From positions 1 to 8,258 of the forward strand of contig JANXVS010000590.1 of NCBI GenBank assembly GCA_025351555.1: a stretch of 8,258 nucleotides of DNA, given 5' to 3'. This document shows, piece by piece, positions 1-8,080 of this stretch (its first letter is position 1; each line of letters begins with the position of its first letter). The notes under the pieces are model-generated. The model saw only the letters and a list, made by a program, of their open reading frames with translations. It ran no database searches and was not told where the DNA came from. A program made the position numbers and the translations under genes. This stretch comes from Pseudomonadota bacterium (GTDB taxonomy: Bacteria > Pseudomonadota > Gammaproteobacteria > Xanthomonadales > Rhodanobacteraceae).

Positions 1-13
1 GGCCGATTCAATG

Positions 14-21
14 AAGGAAGG
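14..21 (+). promoter_or_regulatory. Ribosome binding site of rpmA
   Basis: A purine-rich AAGGAAGG stretch ends five bases before the ATG at 27. It is a strong Shine-Dalgarno sequence, as expected for a highly expressed ribosomal protein gene, and it fixes the start. The 26 bases before rpmA are otherwise too short to show what lies upstream; rplU is the usual neighbour but cannot be confirmed here. Confidence 0.75.
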
Positions 22-26
22 CAGTC

Positions 27-284
27 ATGGCACATAAAAAAGCTGGCGGCAGTACCCGTAACGGCCGCGATTCAAACCCGAAATATCTCGGCGTAAAGAT
101 TTACGGCGGACAAGCCGTGAATGCTGGCAACATCATCATTCGTCAGCGCGGCACCCAGTTCCATCCGGGCGCCGGCGTCGGCCTCGGTCGCGATCACACC
201 CTGTTCGCGCTGGTCGACGGCACCGTGCAGTTCAGCATCAAGGGCGAACGCCAGCGCCGCACGGTCAGCATCGCCAAGAACTGA
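27..284 (+). CDS. rpmA: 50S ribosomal protein L27 (bL27)
   Basis: This 85-residue protein is a component of the large ribosomal subunit. In the family, the flexible N-terminus reaches towards the peptidyl transferase centre and contacts tRNA ends. The sequence opens with the family signature [16 protein letters not shown] and has the conserved [21 protein letters not shown] and [12 protein letters not shown] blocks; its length equals the E. coli protein. The N-terminus begins directly with MAHKKAGG, so the cleavable N-terminal extension known from Firmicutes is absent. The start is supported by a strong Shine-Dalgarno sequence. In this group of bacteria the gene normally follows rplU (outside the window) and precedes the Obg GTPase, as it does here. 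An 87-base gap containing a hairpin separates it from obgE. Identification is certain. Confidence 0.98.
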   Translation: MAHKKAGGSTRNGRDSNPKYLGVKIYGGQAVNAGNIIIRQRGTQFHPGAGVGLGRDHTLFALVDGTVQFSIKGERQRRTVSIAKN

Positions 285-308
285 CCGCGTTCGCCATCGT
301 TTTGACAG

Positions 309-338
309 AGCCCCGCCTCGTGCGGGGCTTTGCGTTTT
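309..338 (+). terminator. Terminator-like hairpin after rpmA
   Basis: An 8-bp perfect GC-rich stem (AGCCCCGC at 309-316 and GCGGGGCT at 322-329) encloses a 5-base loop. The T-rich but interrupted tail TTTGCGTTTT follows. It resembles an intrinsic terminator, though the T tract is broken by GCG, so read-through into obgE is likely. It may let the ribosomal protein part of the transcript outnumber the obgE part (inference). Confidence 0.7.
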
Positions 339-347
339 GTACCCTAG

Positions 348-1421
<1,074 letters not shown>

Positions 1422-1446
1422 TGGTGGCGTCCGCAATGCAGGCAAT

Positions 1447-1474
1447 AGAAAAGCCGGCTTGCGCCGGCTTTTCT
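1447..1474. terminator. Bidirectional intrinsic terminator between obgE and rpsT
   Basis: Two perfectly complementary 12-base arms (AGAAAAGCCGGC at 1447-1458 and GCCGGCTTTTCT at 1463-1474) flank a TTGC loop. The GCCGGC core gives a stable stem. The A-run on one side and T-run on the other supply a U-tract for transcripts arriving from either direction. It lies 25 bases past the obgE stop and 21 bases past the rpsT stop on the opposite strand, so it can end both convergent transcripts. Confidence 0.9.
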
Positions 1475-1495
1475 GCGGAATCGAGGCTAATGCGA

Positions 1496-1759
1496 TCAGG
1501 CGAGCGCTTTGATATGTCCGGTCAGGCGGCTCTTGTGGCGCGAGGCCTTGTTCTTGTGGATCAGGCCACGACTGGCGTAGCGATCCATCACGGGTTCGGC
1601 GGACTTGTACGCGGCTTCGGCAGCGGCTTTGTCCTTCGCGGCGATGGCGTTGACGACTTTCTTGATCGCCGTGCGCAGCATGGAACGCGCGCTGGAATTG
1701 CGCGCATTGCGCTTGACAGCCTGACGCGCGCGCTTTTTGGCGGATTTGATGTTGGCCAA
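1496..1759 (-). CDS. rpsT: 30S ribosomal protein S20, TTG start
   Basis: This 87-residue, very basic protein binds 16S rRNA early in small-subunit assembly. It carries the S20 signature [12 protein letters not shown] near the N-terminus, then [15 protein letters not shown], a central [19 protein letters not shown] block, and the C-terminal [15 protein letters not shown]. The reading frame stays open further upstream, but family homology begins at a TTG codon at 1759-1757. That codon has a GGAG sequence (complement of 1767-1770) seven bases ahead of it. From that TTG the length is 87 residues, exactly as in E. coli, whose rpsT also starts with UUG and is translationally autoregulated. Similar autoregulation here is inference. 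It is the only reverse-strand gene in the window, transcribed alone from its own promoter and ending at the shared terminator with obgE. Confidence 0.97.
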   Translation of the reverse strand: MANIKSAKKRARQAVKRNARNSSARSMLRTAIKKVVNAIAAKDKAAAEAAYKSAEPVMDRYASRGLIHKNKASRHKSRLTGHIKALA

Positions 1760-1766
1760 GGGAAAA

Positions 1767-1770
1767 CTCC
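1767..1770 (-). promoter_or_regulatory. Ribosome binding site deciding the rpsT TTG start
   Basis: Read on the reverse strand this is GGAG, followed by TTTTCCC and then TTG. The seven-base spacing is optimal and, with the S20 alignment, selects TTG over any upstream in-frame ATG. Confidence 0.8.
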
Positions 1771-1819
1771 GGTAGCAGTAATTGAAGCTAGGGTAGCTGG
1801 GGGTGGAAAAAGACCGCCA

Positions 1820-1848
1820 ATTGTAGGGATTGCGCGGGTTTGCGTCAA
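1820..1848 (-). promoter_or_regulatory. Sigma-70 promoter of rpsT
   Basis: On the reverse strand there is a -35 box TTGACG (complement of 1843-1848), a spacer of exactly 17 bases, and a -10 box TACAAT (complement of 1820-1825). Each box matches the consensus at five of six positions. Transcription should begin near 1812-1814, giving a leader of roughly 53 bases before the TTG start. The bases right after the -10 box (TGGCGG) are GC-rich. In E. coli a GC-rich discriminator is typical of ribosomal promoters that are repressed by ppGpp, so stringent control is a reasonable inference. Confidence 0.85.
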
Positions 1849-1878
1849 TGATTTGGTCCGTGAGGCAACGGTTTCGCA

Positions 1879-3486
1879 ATGAAGACGCCCAGCTTGCTGC
1901 GCTCGATGTTGTCCTTCAGCGCGATGACCTTCATCTCGCGGATTCTCGGTTTGGTACGCGACCAGGTCATCAACGCTTCGTTCGGCGTGAGCTGGATGAC
2001 GGATGCGTTCTGGGTCGCGTTCCGTATCCCGAATTTCATGCGTCGGCTATTTGCCGAAGGCTCGTTTTCAACGGCTTTCGTGCCGGTGTTCACCGAGGTA
2101 AAGGAAAAACGCAGTCACGCCGAACTCAAAACCCTGGTCGGGCGAGTGGCCGGTACGCTTGGTGGTGTGCTGCTTGTCGTCACCGCGCTAGGGATGCTGG
2201 GGTCCAACGCGATCACGGCGCTATTTTCGCCCGGCGCCATTCAGCAGCCGGAAAAATTCCGGCTGACATCGCAACTGTTGCGCATCACGTTCCCGTTCCT
2301 TTTCTTCGTCTCGCTGACCGCGCTCGCTGGCGGCGTACTCAACAGTTTCCACAAGTTCGCCTTGCCGGCGTTGACGCCGGTGATTCTCAATCTATGCATG
2401 ATTGCCGGCGCGCTATGGCTGGCGCCGCGCATGGACGTGCCGATCAGCGCTTTGGCGTGGTCGATCTTCGCCGCTGGCATTCTGCAATTGCTGTTTCAGT
2501 TTCCGACTTTGCGTCGACTCGATCTGCTGACGTTACCGCGCTGGGGTTGGGCGCACCCGGATGTGCGGCGGATTCTGCGCTTGATGATCCCGACCTTGTT
2601 CGGTTCGTCGATTGCGCAGGTCAACCTGCTGCTGGATACGCTGATCGCATCGCTGCTGATCACCGGTTCGCAGACCTGGCTGCAGCAGACCGATCGCCTG
2701 CTCGAACTGCCGCTTGGTGTGTTCGGCGTGGCGCTCGGTACCGTGATCCTGCCCAGCTTGTCGCGGCATCACGTGACCACGGATCGCGAGGGATTTTCAC
2801 GCGCTCTCGACTGGGGCCTGCGCACGGCGTTGCTGATTTCCGTCCCCGCGATGCTTGGCTTGGTATTGCTCGCGCGTCCAATCATTGCGACTTTGTTCCA
2901 GCACGGCTTGTTCACCGCGCACGATGTCGACATGACCGCGCTGAGCCTCACGGCGTTGAGCTTCGGATTACCGGCGTTCGCCTTGGTCAAGGTGCTGGCG
3001 CCCGCGTTCTACGCGCGTCAGGACACGAAATCGCCAGTGCGCGCCGGCGTCGCGTCGATGGCCGCGAACATGATCCTCAACATTTTATTCGTCGGTATAC
3101 TTTTTCTGTTATGGCGCGGACAGAACGATCTGGCTGACGGCTGGTTTGCAGGAATTGCGCGCGTGCCCGGCTTGCATATGGCGCTCGCATTGGCGAGTGC
3201 TTTGGCAAGTTATTTGAATTTGTGGCTGCTATGGCGATCGTTGCGCCGCGAGGGAATCTTCGTGCGCCAGCCGGGGTGGGGCAAGCACTTGACGCGGCTT
3301 GCCGCTGCATGTGCGGCGCTGGCCGCGGTGTTGCTCGCCGGCATCATGATTTGGCAGGGCTGGAGTGATTGGCCGACGGTAACACGCGTATGGCGGTTGA
3401 GCGTGCTGATCGGCGCTGCGGGAGTTGCTTTCGTCGGGGTTCTGTTCGCCAGCGGGTTTCGGTTGCGGGATTTGCGGGCGCATTGA
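1879..3486 (+). CDS. murJ: Lipid II flippase MurJ
   Basis: This 535-residue inner-membrane protein of the MOP/MviN family moves the peptidoglycan precursor lipid II from the cytoplasmic to the periplasmic face. Hydrophobic segments run through the whole length, consistent with about 14 helices. Residues that align with functionally important ones in E. coli MurJ are present: R21 and R27 in [10 protein letters not shown]55/R56 in [14 protein letters not shown], and D272, R273 and E276 in [18 protein letters not shown]. Another family block is [12 protein letters not shown] at 371-382. Residues 412-431 form a loop longer than in E. coli, as I recall for xanthomonads. The ATG at 1879 gives an N-terminus matching the family ([12 protein letters not shown]); the only Shine-Dalgarno candidate, GAGG at 1862-1865, is 13 bases away, so initiation may be weak. 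It diverges from rpsT, and I see no convincing promoter of its own. ribF follows after 165 bases. Confidence 0.96.
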   Translation: MKTPSLLRSMLSFSAMTFISRILGLVRDQVINASFGVSWMTDAFWVAFRIPNFMRRLFAEGSFSTAFVPVFTEVKEKRSHAELKTLVGRVAGTLGGVLLVVTALGMLGSNAITALFSPGAIQQPEKFRLTSQLLRITFPFLFFVSLTALAGGVLNSFHKFALPALTPVILNLCMIAGALWLAPRMDVPISALAWSIFAAGILQLLFQFPTLRRLDLLTLPRWGWAHPDVRRILRLMIPTLFGSSIAQVNLLLDTLIASLLITGSQTWLQQTDRLLELPLGVFGVALGTVILPSLSRHHVTTDREGFSRALDWGLRTALLISVPAMLGLVLLARPIIATLFQHGLFTAHDVDMTALSLTALSFGLPAFALVKVLAPAFYARQDTKSPVRAGVASMAANMILNILFVGILFLLWRGQNDLADGWFAGIARVPGLHMALALASALASYLNLWLLWRSLRREGIFVRQPGWGKHLTRLAAACAALAAVLLAGIMIWQGWSDWPTVTRVWRLSVLIGAAGVAFVGVLFASGFRLRDLRAH

Positions 3487-3566
3487 ACATGCGCTGATTG
3501 CATTGAGTCCGCCAGGCTCCTTCCATGGAGGGCCTCCACATTCGGCTTCCTGCCTCATCCTCGGCC

Positions 3567-3600
3567 CTTGCGCGCGATGCCTTTCATGGCATCGCGCAAG
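3567..3600. repeat. Strong inverted repeat between murJ and ribF
   Basis: A perfect 10-bp stem (GCGCGATGCC at 3572-3581 and GGCATCGCGC at 3588-3597) encloses a TTTCAT loop. With a two-base bulge the stem can instead extend to CTTGC outer pairs at 3567-3571 and 3596-3600. No T-run follows on either strand, so it is not a standard intrinsic terminator. It lies between the murJ stop and the ribF promoter and could protect the murJ transcript end, weaken read-through, or be a dispersed palindrome. Confidence 0.65.
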
Positions 3601-3616
3601 CGCAACGGCCTCGACT

Positions 3617-3644
3617 TTGTGCGCCGCAGCGCAATCGCTATACT
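3617..3644 (+). promoter_or_regulatory. Probable promoter giving a leaderless ribF transcript
   Basis: A -10 box TATACT at 3639-3644 matches five of six consensus bases. A weak -35 box TTGTGC at 3617-3622 lies 16 bases upstream. The ribF ATG begins only seven bases after the -10 box, so the expected start of transcription falls at about 3651-3652, on or next to the ATG. No Shine-Dalgarno sequence precedes this ATG, which fits a leaderless message. Confidence 0.55.
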
Positions 3645-3651
3645 CGCCACA

Positions 3652-4626
3652 ATGAATCGGGTGTTTCGGGATACCGCCGGGCCTTGCCTTGCGCCGCGCG
3701 GTAGCGTGGTCTGCATTGGTGCGTTCGATGGCGTGCATGTGGGGCATCGCGTGGTGCTCAAGCGCGTGTGCGAACGTGCGGCGAGCCTTGATCTGACGTC
3801 GGCCGCGATCAGTTTTGCACCGATTCCGCGTGCTTTTTTCGCGCGCGGCACGGTGATGCCGCAGTTGACGTCGGCGTGCGAGAAGATTGCCGCGCTCGTT
3901 AATGCAGGAATGCAGCGCGTCCTGCTGCTGCGATTCGACGCGGCATTGGCGGCGATGTCGGCACAGGATTTCGTTGCGCGCGTGCTGGTCGCACGCCTGA
4001 ACGCGCGCGAAGTGTGGGTCGGCGAAGGATTCCGCTTCGGCCATGCGCGCGCGGGCGATCTGGCGTTGTTGCAGCGCTTGGGCGAAGCACACGGCTTTCG
4101 TGCCGAGGTCGTGCCGCCGTTTGACTTGGATGGCGAGCGCGTGTCGAGCTCGCGTATCCGTGCGCTACTTGCCGCCGGCAATTTCGATGTCGCGGCACGC
4201 CTGCTCGGACGCCGCTTCACGATCGGTGGCCATGTGGTGCGCGGTCAGCAGCTCGGGCGCAAGCTCGGCTATCCGACCGCAAATGTGCGGCTGGGATCGC
4301 ACGTGGCGCCGGTCGGCGGCATCTTTGCGGTACGCGTACATGGCGTGAGTACAGGTGCGATGCCGGGGGTTGCCAGTCTCGGAGTCCGTCCGACGGTAGC
4401 AAAGTCTATCGGAGCCCGCACCGAGCCACTGCTCGAGGCGCATCTGTTTGACTTCGACGGCGATCTTTATGGAAAAAGGATAGAAGTGGAATTTGTGGAA
4501 AAATTTCGCGACGAGGAAAAATTCGCCGACCTCGCCACGATGGTGAAACAGATCGACCGCGATGCCGCGCAGGCGCGGCTAATTTTTGGCGTCGCCGAAC
4601 GCGCGACTGCCGGAGCAACGATGTGA
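3652..4626 (+). CDS. ribF: Bifunctional riboflavin kinase / FAD synthetase
   Basis: This 324-residue cytoplasmic enzyme phosphorylates riboflavin to FMN and then adenylates FMN to FAD. The N-terminal FMN adenylyltransferase domain has the nucleotide-binding [10 protein letters not shown] at 23-32, FAPIPRAFF at 55-63, VGEGFRFG at 123-130 and SSSRIR at 165-170. The C-terminal riboflavin kinase domain has [10 protein letters not shown] at 202-211, LGVRPTV at 243-249 and [13 protein letters not shown] at 262-274, with E262 the likely catalytic base. The start at 3652 matches the length of the E. coli N-terminus. The frame stays open to a TTG at 3568 and has ATGs at 3577 and 3586, but those would add an arginine-rich stretch unlike the family, lie inside a hairpin, and lack ribosome binding sites. 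The stop overlaps the ileS start by four bases, so the two are probably translationally coupled. It appears to have its own promoter. Confidence 0.96.
   Translation: MNRVFRDTAGPCLAPRGSVVCIGAFDGVHVGHRVVLKRVCERAASLDLTSAAISFAPIPRAFFARGTVMPQLTSACEKIAALVNAGMQRVLLLRFDAALAAMSAQDFVARVLVARLNAREVWVGEGFRFGHARAGDLALLQRLGEAHGFRAEVVPPFDLDGERVSSSRIRALLAAGNFDVAARLLGRRFTIGGHVVRGQQLGRKLGYPTANVRLGSHVAPVGGIFAVRVHGVSTGAMPGVASLGVRPTVAKSIGARTEPLLEAHLFDFDGDLYGKRIEVEFVEKFRDEEKFADLATMVKQIDRDAAQARLIFGVAERATAGATM
4612..4615 (+). promoter_or_regulatory. Ribosome binding site deciding the ileS GTG start
   Basis: GGAG sits seven bases before the GTG at 4623, inside the last codons of ribF. The ATG at 4621 is not an alternative because it is followed at once by TGA in that frame. 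This site therefore supports GTG as the ileS start. Confidence 0.75.
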
Positions 4627-7505
4627 CGACCGACTACAAGAATACGATCAACCTGCCGCAAACCGATTTCGCGATGAAGGGCGACCTGGCCAAACGCGAA
4701 CCCGGGATGCTTGCCGATTGGGAAAAGCGCGACCGCTACGGCGAAATCCAGAAGCACACGGCATCGCGTAAGCAGATGTTCCTGCTGCACGACGGCCCGC
4801 CGTATGCGAACGGAGTGATCCACATTGGCCATGCGGTCAACAAGGTGCTCAAGGACATCGTGGTCAAGTCGAAACTGCTGGCCGGTTTCCGTTCGCCCTA
4901 TGTGCCGGGCTGGGATTGCCACGGTTTGCCGATCGAGATCGCGGTCGAGAAGGACGTCGGCAAGGTCGGCGTCAAAGTCGATGCGGCCGAATTCCGCAAA
5001 CTGTGCCGTGAATATGCGGGCAAGCAGATCGACTTGCAGCGCGCCGATTTCAAGCGCCTGGGCGTGCTGGGCGAATGGGACAATCCCTACCGCACGATGG
5101 ATTTCAAGTACGAAGCAGACATGATTCGCGCGCTGGCGAAAATCCATGAACGCGGCCACGTCATGCGTGGTTTCAAACCGGTGCACTGGTGCTTCGATTG
5201 CGGCTCGGCGTTGGCAGAAGCCGAAATCGAATATCAGGACAAGACCTCACCGGCTGTCGATGTCGCCTACGATGCGCTGGATTCACAAACGCTGGCGGCG
5301 AAGTTTGGCGCAACGGTCAGCGCAAACGCGATTGTCGCCGTGCCGATCTGGACGACCACGCCATGGACGCTGCCGGCGAGCGTGGCCGTGTCGCTGGGTG
5401 CAGATCTGGATTACGTGCTAGTCGAAGGGCCGCCGCGCGAAGAAAAAGTGACCTTGCTCGTGGTTGCCGAGGGCCTACGTGAAGCAGCACTAAAACGCTA
5501 CGGGATCGAAAACGAGAATGTGCTGGGTCGTGCCAAAGGTTCGGCACTGGAATTGCTCAAGCTCAAGCACCCGTTCTACGACCGCGAAATCCCGATCCTG
5601 CTTGGCGATCACGTCTCAGCGGAAGAAGGTACGGGCGCCGTGCACACCGCGCCTGGCCACGGTGTCGAGGATTTTGCCGTCGGCCAGAAATACGGGCTGG
5701 TGGAAAAATATACTCCGGCCGAACTCAATCCGATGGGCCCGAATGGTGTCTATCTTCCGGAGACCCCGATTTTCGCCGGCCAGTTCATCTGGAAGGCCAA
5801 CGACGCGATCATCGCGCTGCTGGCAGAGCGCGGCGTGCTGCTGTCCTCCACGAAAATCACGCACAGCTATCCGCATTGCTGGCGCCACAAAACACCGGTC
5901 GCGTTTCGCACCACGCCGCAATGGTTCATAGGCATGGAGCAGGCCGGATTGCGTGCGTCCGCACTGAAATCCGTGCATGAAGACGTGAAGTGGTATCCGG
6001 CCTGGGGCGAGGAACGCATCGCCGGGATGGTCGAAGGCCGCCCCGATTGGTGCATCTCGCGCCAGCGCACCTGGGGCGTGCCGATCGCGCTATTTGTGCA
6101 CAAATCCACAAGTCAACCGCACCCGCGCAGTGTCGAGTTGATGGAGCAGGTGGCGCAACGTGTCGAGAAAGCAGGCGTCGACGTCTGGTATACGCTCGAT
6201 CCGGCCGAGTTGCTTGGTGCCGACGCGGAAAGTTATACAAAGGTCACTGACATTCTTGATGTCTGGTTCGATTCCGGCGTGACGCACTACTGCGTGCTGG
6301 ATCAGCGCGCGAACCTGAAACGCGCGCCTGGCGACAAGGTCATGTATCTGGAAGGCTCGGACCAGCACCGTGGCTGGTTCCAGTCATCACTGCTGACTGC
6401 GACCGCAATGCATGGCCGCGCGCCCTATGACGACGTGCTCACGCACGGATTTGCCGTCGATGCGCAGGGCCGCAAGATGTCAAAGTCGCTGGGCAACGTG
6501 GTCGCGCCGCAGCAGGTGCTCGGCACGTTCGGTGCGGATATTCTGCGCTTGTGGATCGCGGCGACCGATTACCGCAACGAGATGGCGTTGTCGGATGAAA
6601 TTCTCAAGCGCGCATCCGATGTGTATCGACGCATCCGCAACACCGCACGCTTCCTTCTCGGCAACCTGCATGGCTTCGATCCGGCCCAGCATCTGCTTCC
6701 GGTCAAGGACTGCCTGTTGCTCGATCAATGGGCGATACAGCAGGCGTTCGATACCCAGCAGGGCGTGATTGCCGCGTACGCGCGTTACGATTTCCCGGAG
6801 ATCGTGCAGCGCGTGCAGAACTTGTGCACCAACGAACTCGGCGCGCTATATCTGGATATCACCAAGGATCGTCTGTATACCATGCAGCCGGACAGCCACG
6901 GCCGGCGCAGCGCGCAGAGTGCGATGTACCGCATTCTCGAAGCGCTGGTGCGCTGGCTGGCGCCGATTCTTTCGTTCACGGCTGAGGAAATCTGGAAGCT
7001 GGTTCCGGGCAATCGCGGCGAGTCCGTATTGTTTGAGACCTGGTACGACGGACTTGCGGCCCTGCAAGGCGCGCCAGAACAACGCGATGCCTGGGCGGAT
7101 CTTCTGCAAGTGCGTTCGGCCGTGGCGAAGATGCTGGAAGGCATGCGCAACGATGGTCAGATCGGCGCCGCCCTTGAAGCCGAGGTCACGATTTACGGCG
7201 ACTTTTTTCCATTCGCCAGCCTTCTCGAACAGGATCCGCAGCAAGCAGGGGCGGAATTGCACTTTTTCTTCATCACTTCTGGACTCACTCTGGCAGCGAC
7301 CGACGCAAAACCGGAAGATGCCGTCGAAGTCAAAACAGACCGAGTCACCTTGTGGATCAGCACCCGTCGCAGCGACGCACAAAAATGCATCCGCTGCTGG
7401 CACTATGTTGCCGATGTCGGCAAACATCCGGAGCATCCGGAAATCTGCGGTCGCTGCGTCGAGAATCTGCCGGGTGGACGCGGCGAAACGAGGCGCTGGT
7501 TTTGA
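4623..7505 (+). CDS. ileS: Isoleucyl-tRNA synthetase
   Basis: This 960-residue class I aminoacyl-tRNA synthetase charges tRNA-Ile and hydrolyses mischarged valine. The Rossmann catalytic fold carries HIGH at 67-70 and KMSKS at 618-622. The inserted editing domain has [10 protein letters not shown] at 243-252 and [12 protein letters not shown] at 336-347, with D350 shortly after. DVWFDSG and [12 protein letters not shown] belong to the second half of the catalytic domain. The anticodon-binding helical region follows, and a C-terminal zinc-finger motif has C922, C925, C942 and C945. This is the bacterial type with a C-terminal zinc site and is full length compared with E. coli (938 residues). 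Translation starts at GTG, four bases overlapping the ribF stop, with a good Shine-Dalgarno sequence. No T-box or leader peptide is seen. lspA follows after 59 bases that hold a palindrome. Confidence 0.98.
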   Translation: MTTDYKNTINLPQTDFAMKGDLAKREPGMLADWEKRDRYGEIQKHTASRKQMFLLHDGPPYANGVIHIGHAVNKVLKDIVVKSKLLAGFRSPYVPGWDCHGLPIEIAVEKDVGKVGVKVDAAEFRKLCREYAGKQIDLQRADFKRLGVLGEWDNPYRTMDFKYEADMIRALAKIHERGHVMRGFKPVHWCFDCGSALAEAEIEYQDKTSPAVDVAYDALDSQTLAAKFGATVSANAIVAVPIWTTTPWTLPASVAVSLGADLDYVLVEGPPREEKVTLLVVAEGLREAALKRYGIENENVLGRAKGSALELLKLKHPFYDREIPILLGDHVSAEEGTGAVHTAPGHGVEDFAVGQKYGLVEKYTPAELNPMGPNGVYLPETPIFAGQFIWKANDAIIALLAERGVLLSSTKITHSYPHCWRHKTPVAFRTTPQWFIGMEQAGLRASALKSVHEDVKWYPAWGEERIAGMVEGRPDWCISRQRTWGVPIALFVHKSTSQPHPRSVELMEQVAQRVEKAGVDVWYTLDPAELLGADAESYTKVTDILDVWFDSGVTHYCVLDQRANLKRAPGDKVMYLEGSDQHRGWFQSSLLTATAMHGRAPYDDVLTHGFAVDAQGRKMSKSLGNVVAPQQVLGTFGADILRLWIAATDYRNEMALSDEILKRASDVYRRIRNTARFLLGNLHGFDPAQHLLPVKDCLLLDQWAIQQAFDTQQGVIAAYARYDFPEIVQRVQNLCTNELGALYLDITKDRLYTMQPDSHGRRSAQSAMYRILEALVRWLAPILSFTAEEIWKLVPGNRGESVLFETWYDGLAALQGAPEQRDAWADLLQVRSAVAKMLEGMRNDGQIGAALEAEVTIYGDFFPFASLLEQDPQQAGAELHFFFITSGLTLAATDAKPEDAVEVKTDRVTLWISTRRSDAQKCIRCWHYVADVGKHPEHPEICGRCVENLPGGRGETRRWF

Positions 7506-7521
7506 TCCCATCTCTCCCCGG

Positions 7522-7546
7522 CCCCTCTCCCGCAAGGGGAGAGGGG
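7522..7546. repeat. GC-rich palindrome between ileS and lspA, repeat-like
   Basis: A perfect 10-bp inverted repeat (CCCCTCTCCC at 7522-7531 and GGGAGAGGGG at 7537-7546) has a 5-base GCAAG loop. One arm is all pyrimidine and the other all purine. A related pyrimidine run, TCTCTCCCC, lies just before it at 7511-7519. Only TTAAA follows, so it is a poor terminator. Similar CCCCTCTCCC-type palindromes recur between genes in many proteobacterial genomes, as I recall, so a dispersed repeat is the likeliest reading. It would form a hairpin inside the ileS-lspA transcript. Confidence 0.65.
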
Positions 7547-7564
7547 TTAAATCCGGTTAACTCA

Positions 7565-8071
7565 ATGATTCCGAGAAATCACGCACTGCCCTGGCTCTCG
7601 CTGTCGCTTGTCGTCATCGCGCTCGACCAGCTGACCAAGGCAATCGTCCTTGGTGAGCTCGAACCCTACGTTTCGCATCCGGTGATCCCAGGCTTCCTCA
7701 ACTGGACCCTCGCATTCAACACCGGCGCCGCATTCAGCTTTCTCGCCGATCAGCAAGGTTGGCAGCGCTGGCTGTTCACCGGCTTGGCTGTCGTCGTGAG
7801 CGCCGTGCTCATGCGCTGGCTGGCGCACACGCCACGCCGGGATTGGCGCACTGCGCTACCGCTGGCCTTGGTGATCGGCGGCGCGCTCGGCAACCTGATC
7901 GATCGCGTACGCTTTGGTCACGTCGTCGATTTTATACAAGTGTACTATCAACAGTGGGCGTTTCCTTCGTTCAACATTGCCGATTCGGCGATCAGCGTCG
8001 GTGCTGTCTTGCTCGTGTTTTTCGGCTTGTTCATGCATGCCAAACCTGCAACGCCGGAACCGCCGCGGTAG
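7565..8071 (+). CDS. lspA: Lipoprotein signal peptidase (signal peptidase II)
   Basis: This 168-residue inner-membrane aspartyl protease cleaves the signal peptide from prolipoproteins after lipid attachment. Four hydrophobic segments lie near residues 8-25, 67-87, 97-112 and 138-157. Conserved family blocks are DQLTK at 21-25, FNTGAAFS at 51-58, GGALGNLIDR at 105-114, VVDFI at 120-124 and FNIADSAI at 136-143. By alignment with the Pseudomonas aeruginosa enzyme, the catalytic pair is D122 and D140, and both are present. The frame is open far upstream inside ileS, but the ATG at 7565 gives the usual N-terminus and length. No clear Shine-Dalgarno sequence precedes it, only AGGGG 18 bases away inside the hairpin, so translation initiation may be modest. 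It lies between ileS and ispH, a classic linkage, with ispH starting nine bases after its stop. Confidence 0.97.
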   Translation: MIPRNHALPWLSLSLVVIALDQLTKAIVLGELEPYVSHPVIPGFLNWTLAFNTGAAFSFLADQQGWQRWLFTGLAVVVSAVLMRWLAHTPRRDWRTALPLALVIGGALGNLIDRVRFGHVVDFIQVYYQQWAFPSFNIADSAISVGAVLLVFFGLFMHAKPATPEPPR

Positions 8072-8074
8072 AAT
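8069..8074 (+). promoter_or_regulatory. Possible -10 box for a leaderless ispH transcript
   Basis: TAGAAT, five of six consensus bases, includes the lspA stop codon and lies six bases before the ispH ATG. Transcription from it would begin at or beside the ATG. No good -35 box is visible about 17 bases upstream (the nearest is CTGCAA), so this could be chance. Confidence 0.3.
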
Positions 8075-8080
8075 GACCGG

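Noticed and set aside
302..307. Perfect TTGACA -35 box after rpmA
   Set aside because: No -10-like sequence lies 16-18 bases downstream; that stretch is the GC-rich terminator stem.
1713..1718. TTGACA on the forward strand, antisense to rpsT
   Set aside because: The bases 17 downstream (TTTGGC) do not resemble a -10 box, and the sequence is explained by S20 codons.
3096..3101. TATACT inside murJ followed by an ATG at 3111
   Set aside because: There is no usable -35 box and the ATG opens no plausible gene; it is explained as MurJ coding sequence.
1830..3137. Long open frame (435 codons) overlapping murJ in another frame
   Set aside because: It is a shadow of a high-GC gene; the MurJ frame carries a full conserved family sequence, and the other shows no recognisable domain.
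3568..3651. N-terminally longer RibF starting at TTG 3568 or ATG 3577/3586
   Set aside because: The extra residues do not resemble family N-termini, the starts lie in a hairpin without ribosome binding sites, and the putative promoter falls inside the extension.
3229..4092. Reverse-strand open frame of 287 codons across the end of murJ and start of ribF
   Set aside because: It is opposite two conserved genes, with a composition rich in His, Arg and Ala as expected from an antisense shadow.
4447..4470. TTGACT with a nearby CTTTAT inside ribF as a possible ileS promoter
   Set aside because: The spacing is only about 11 bases, and the sequence encodes the conserved [10 protein letters not shown] kinase motif.
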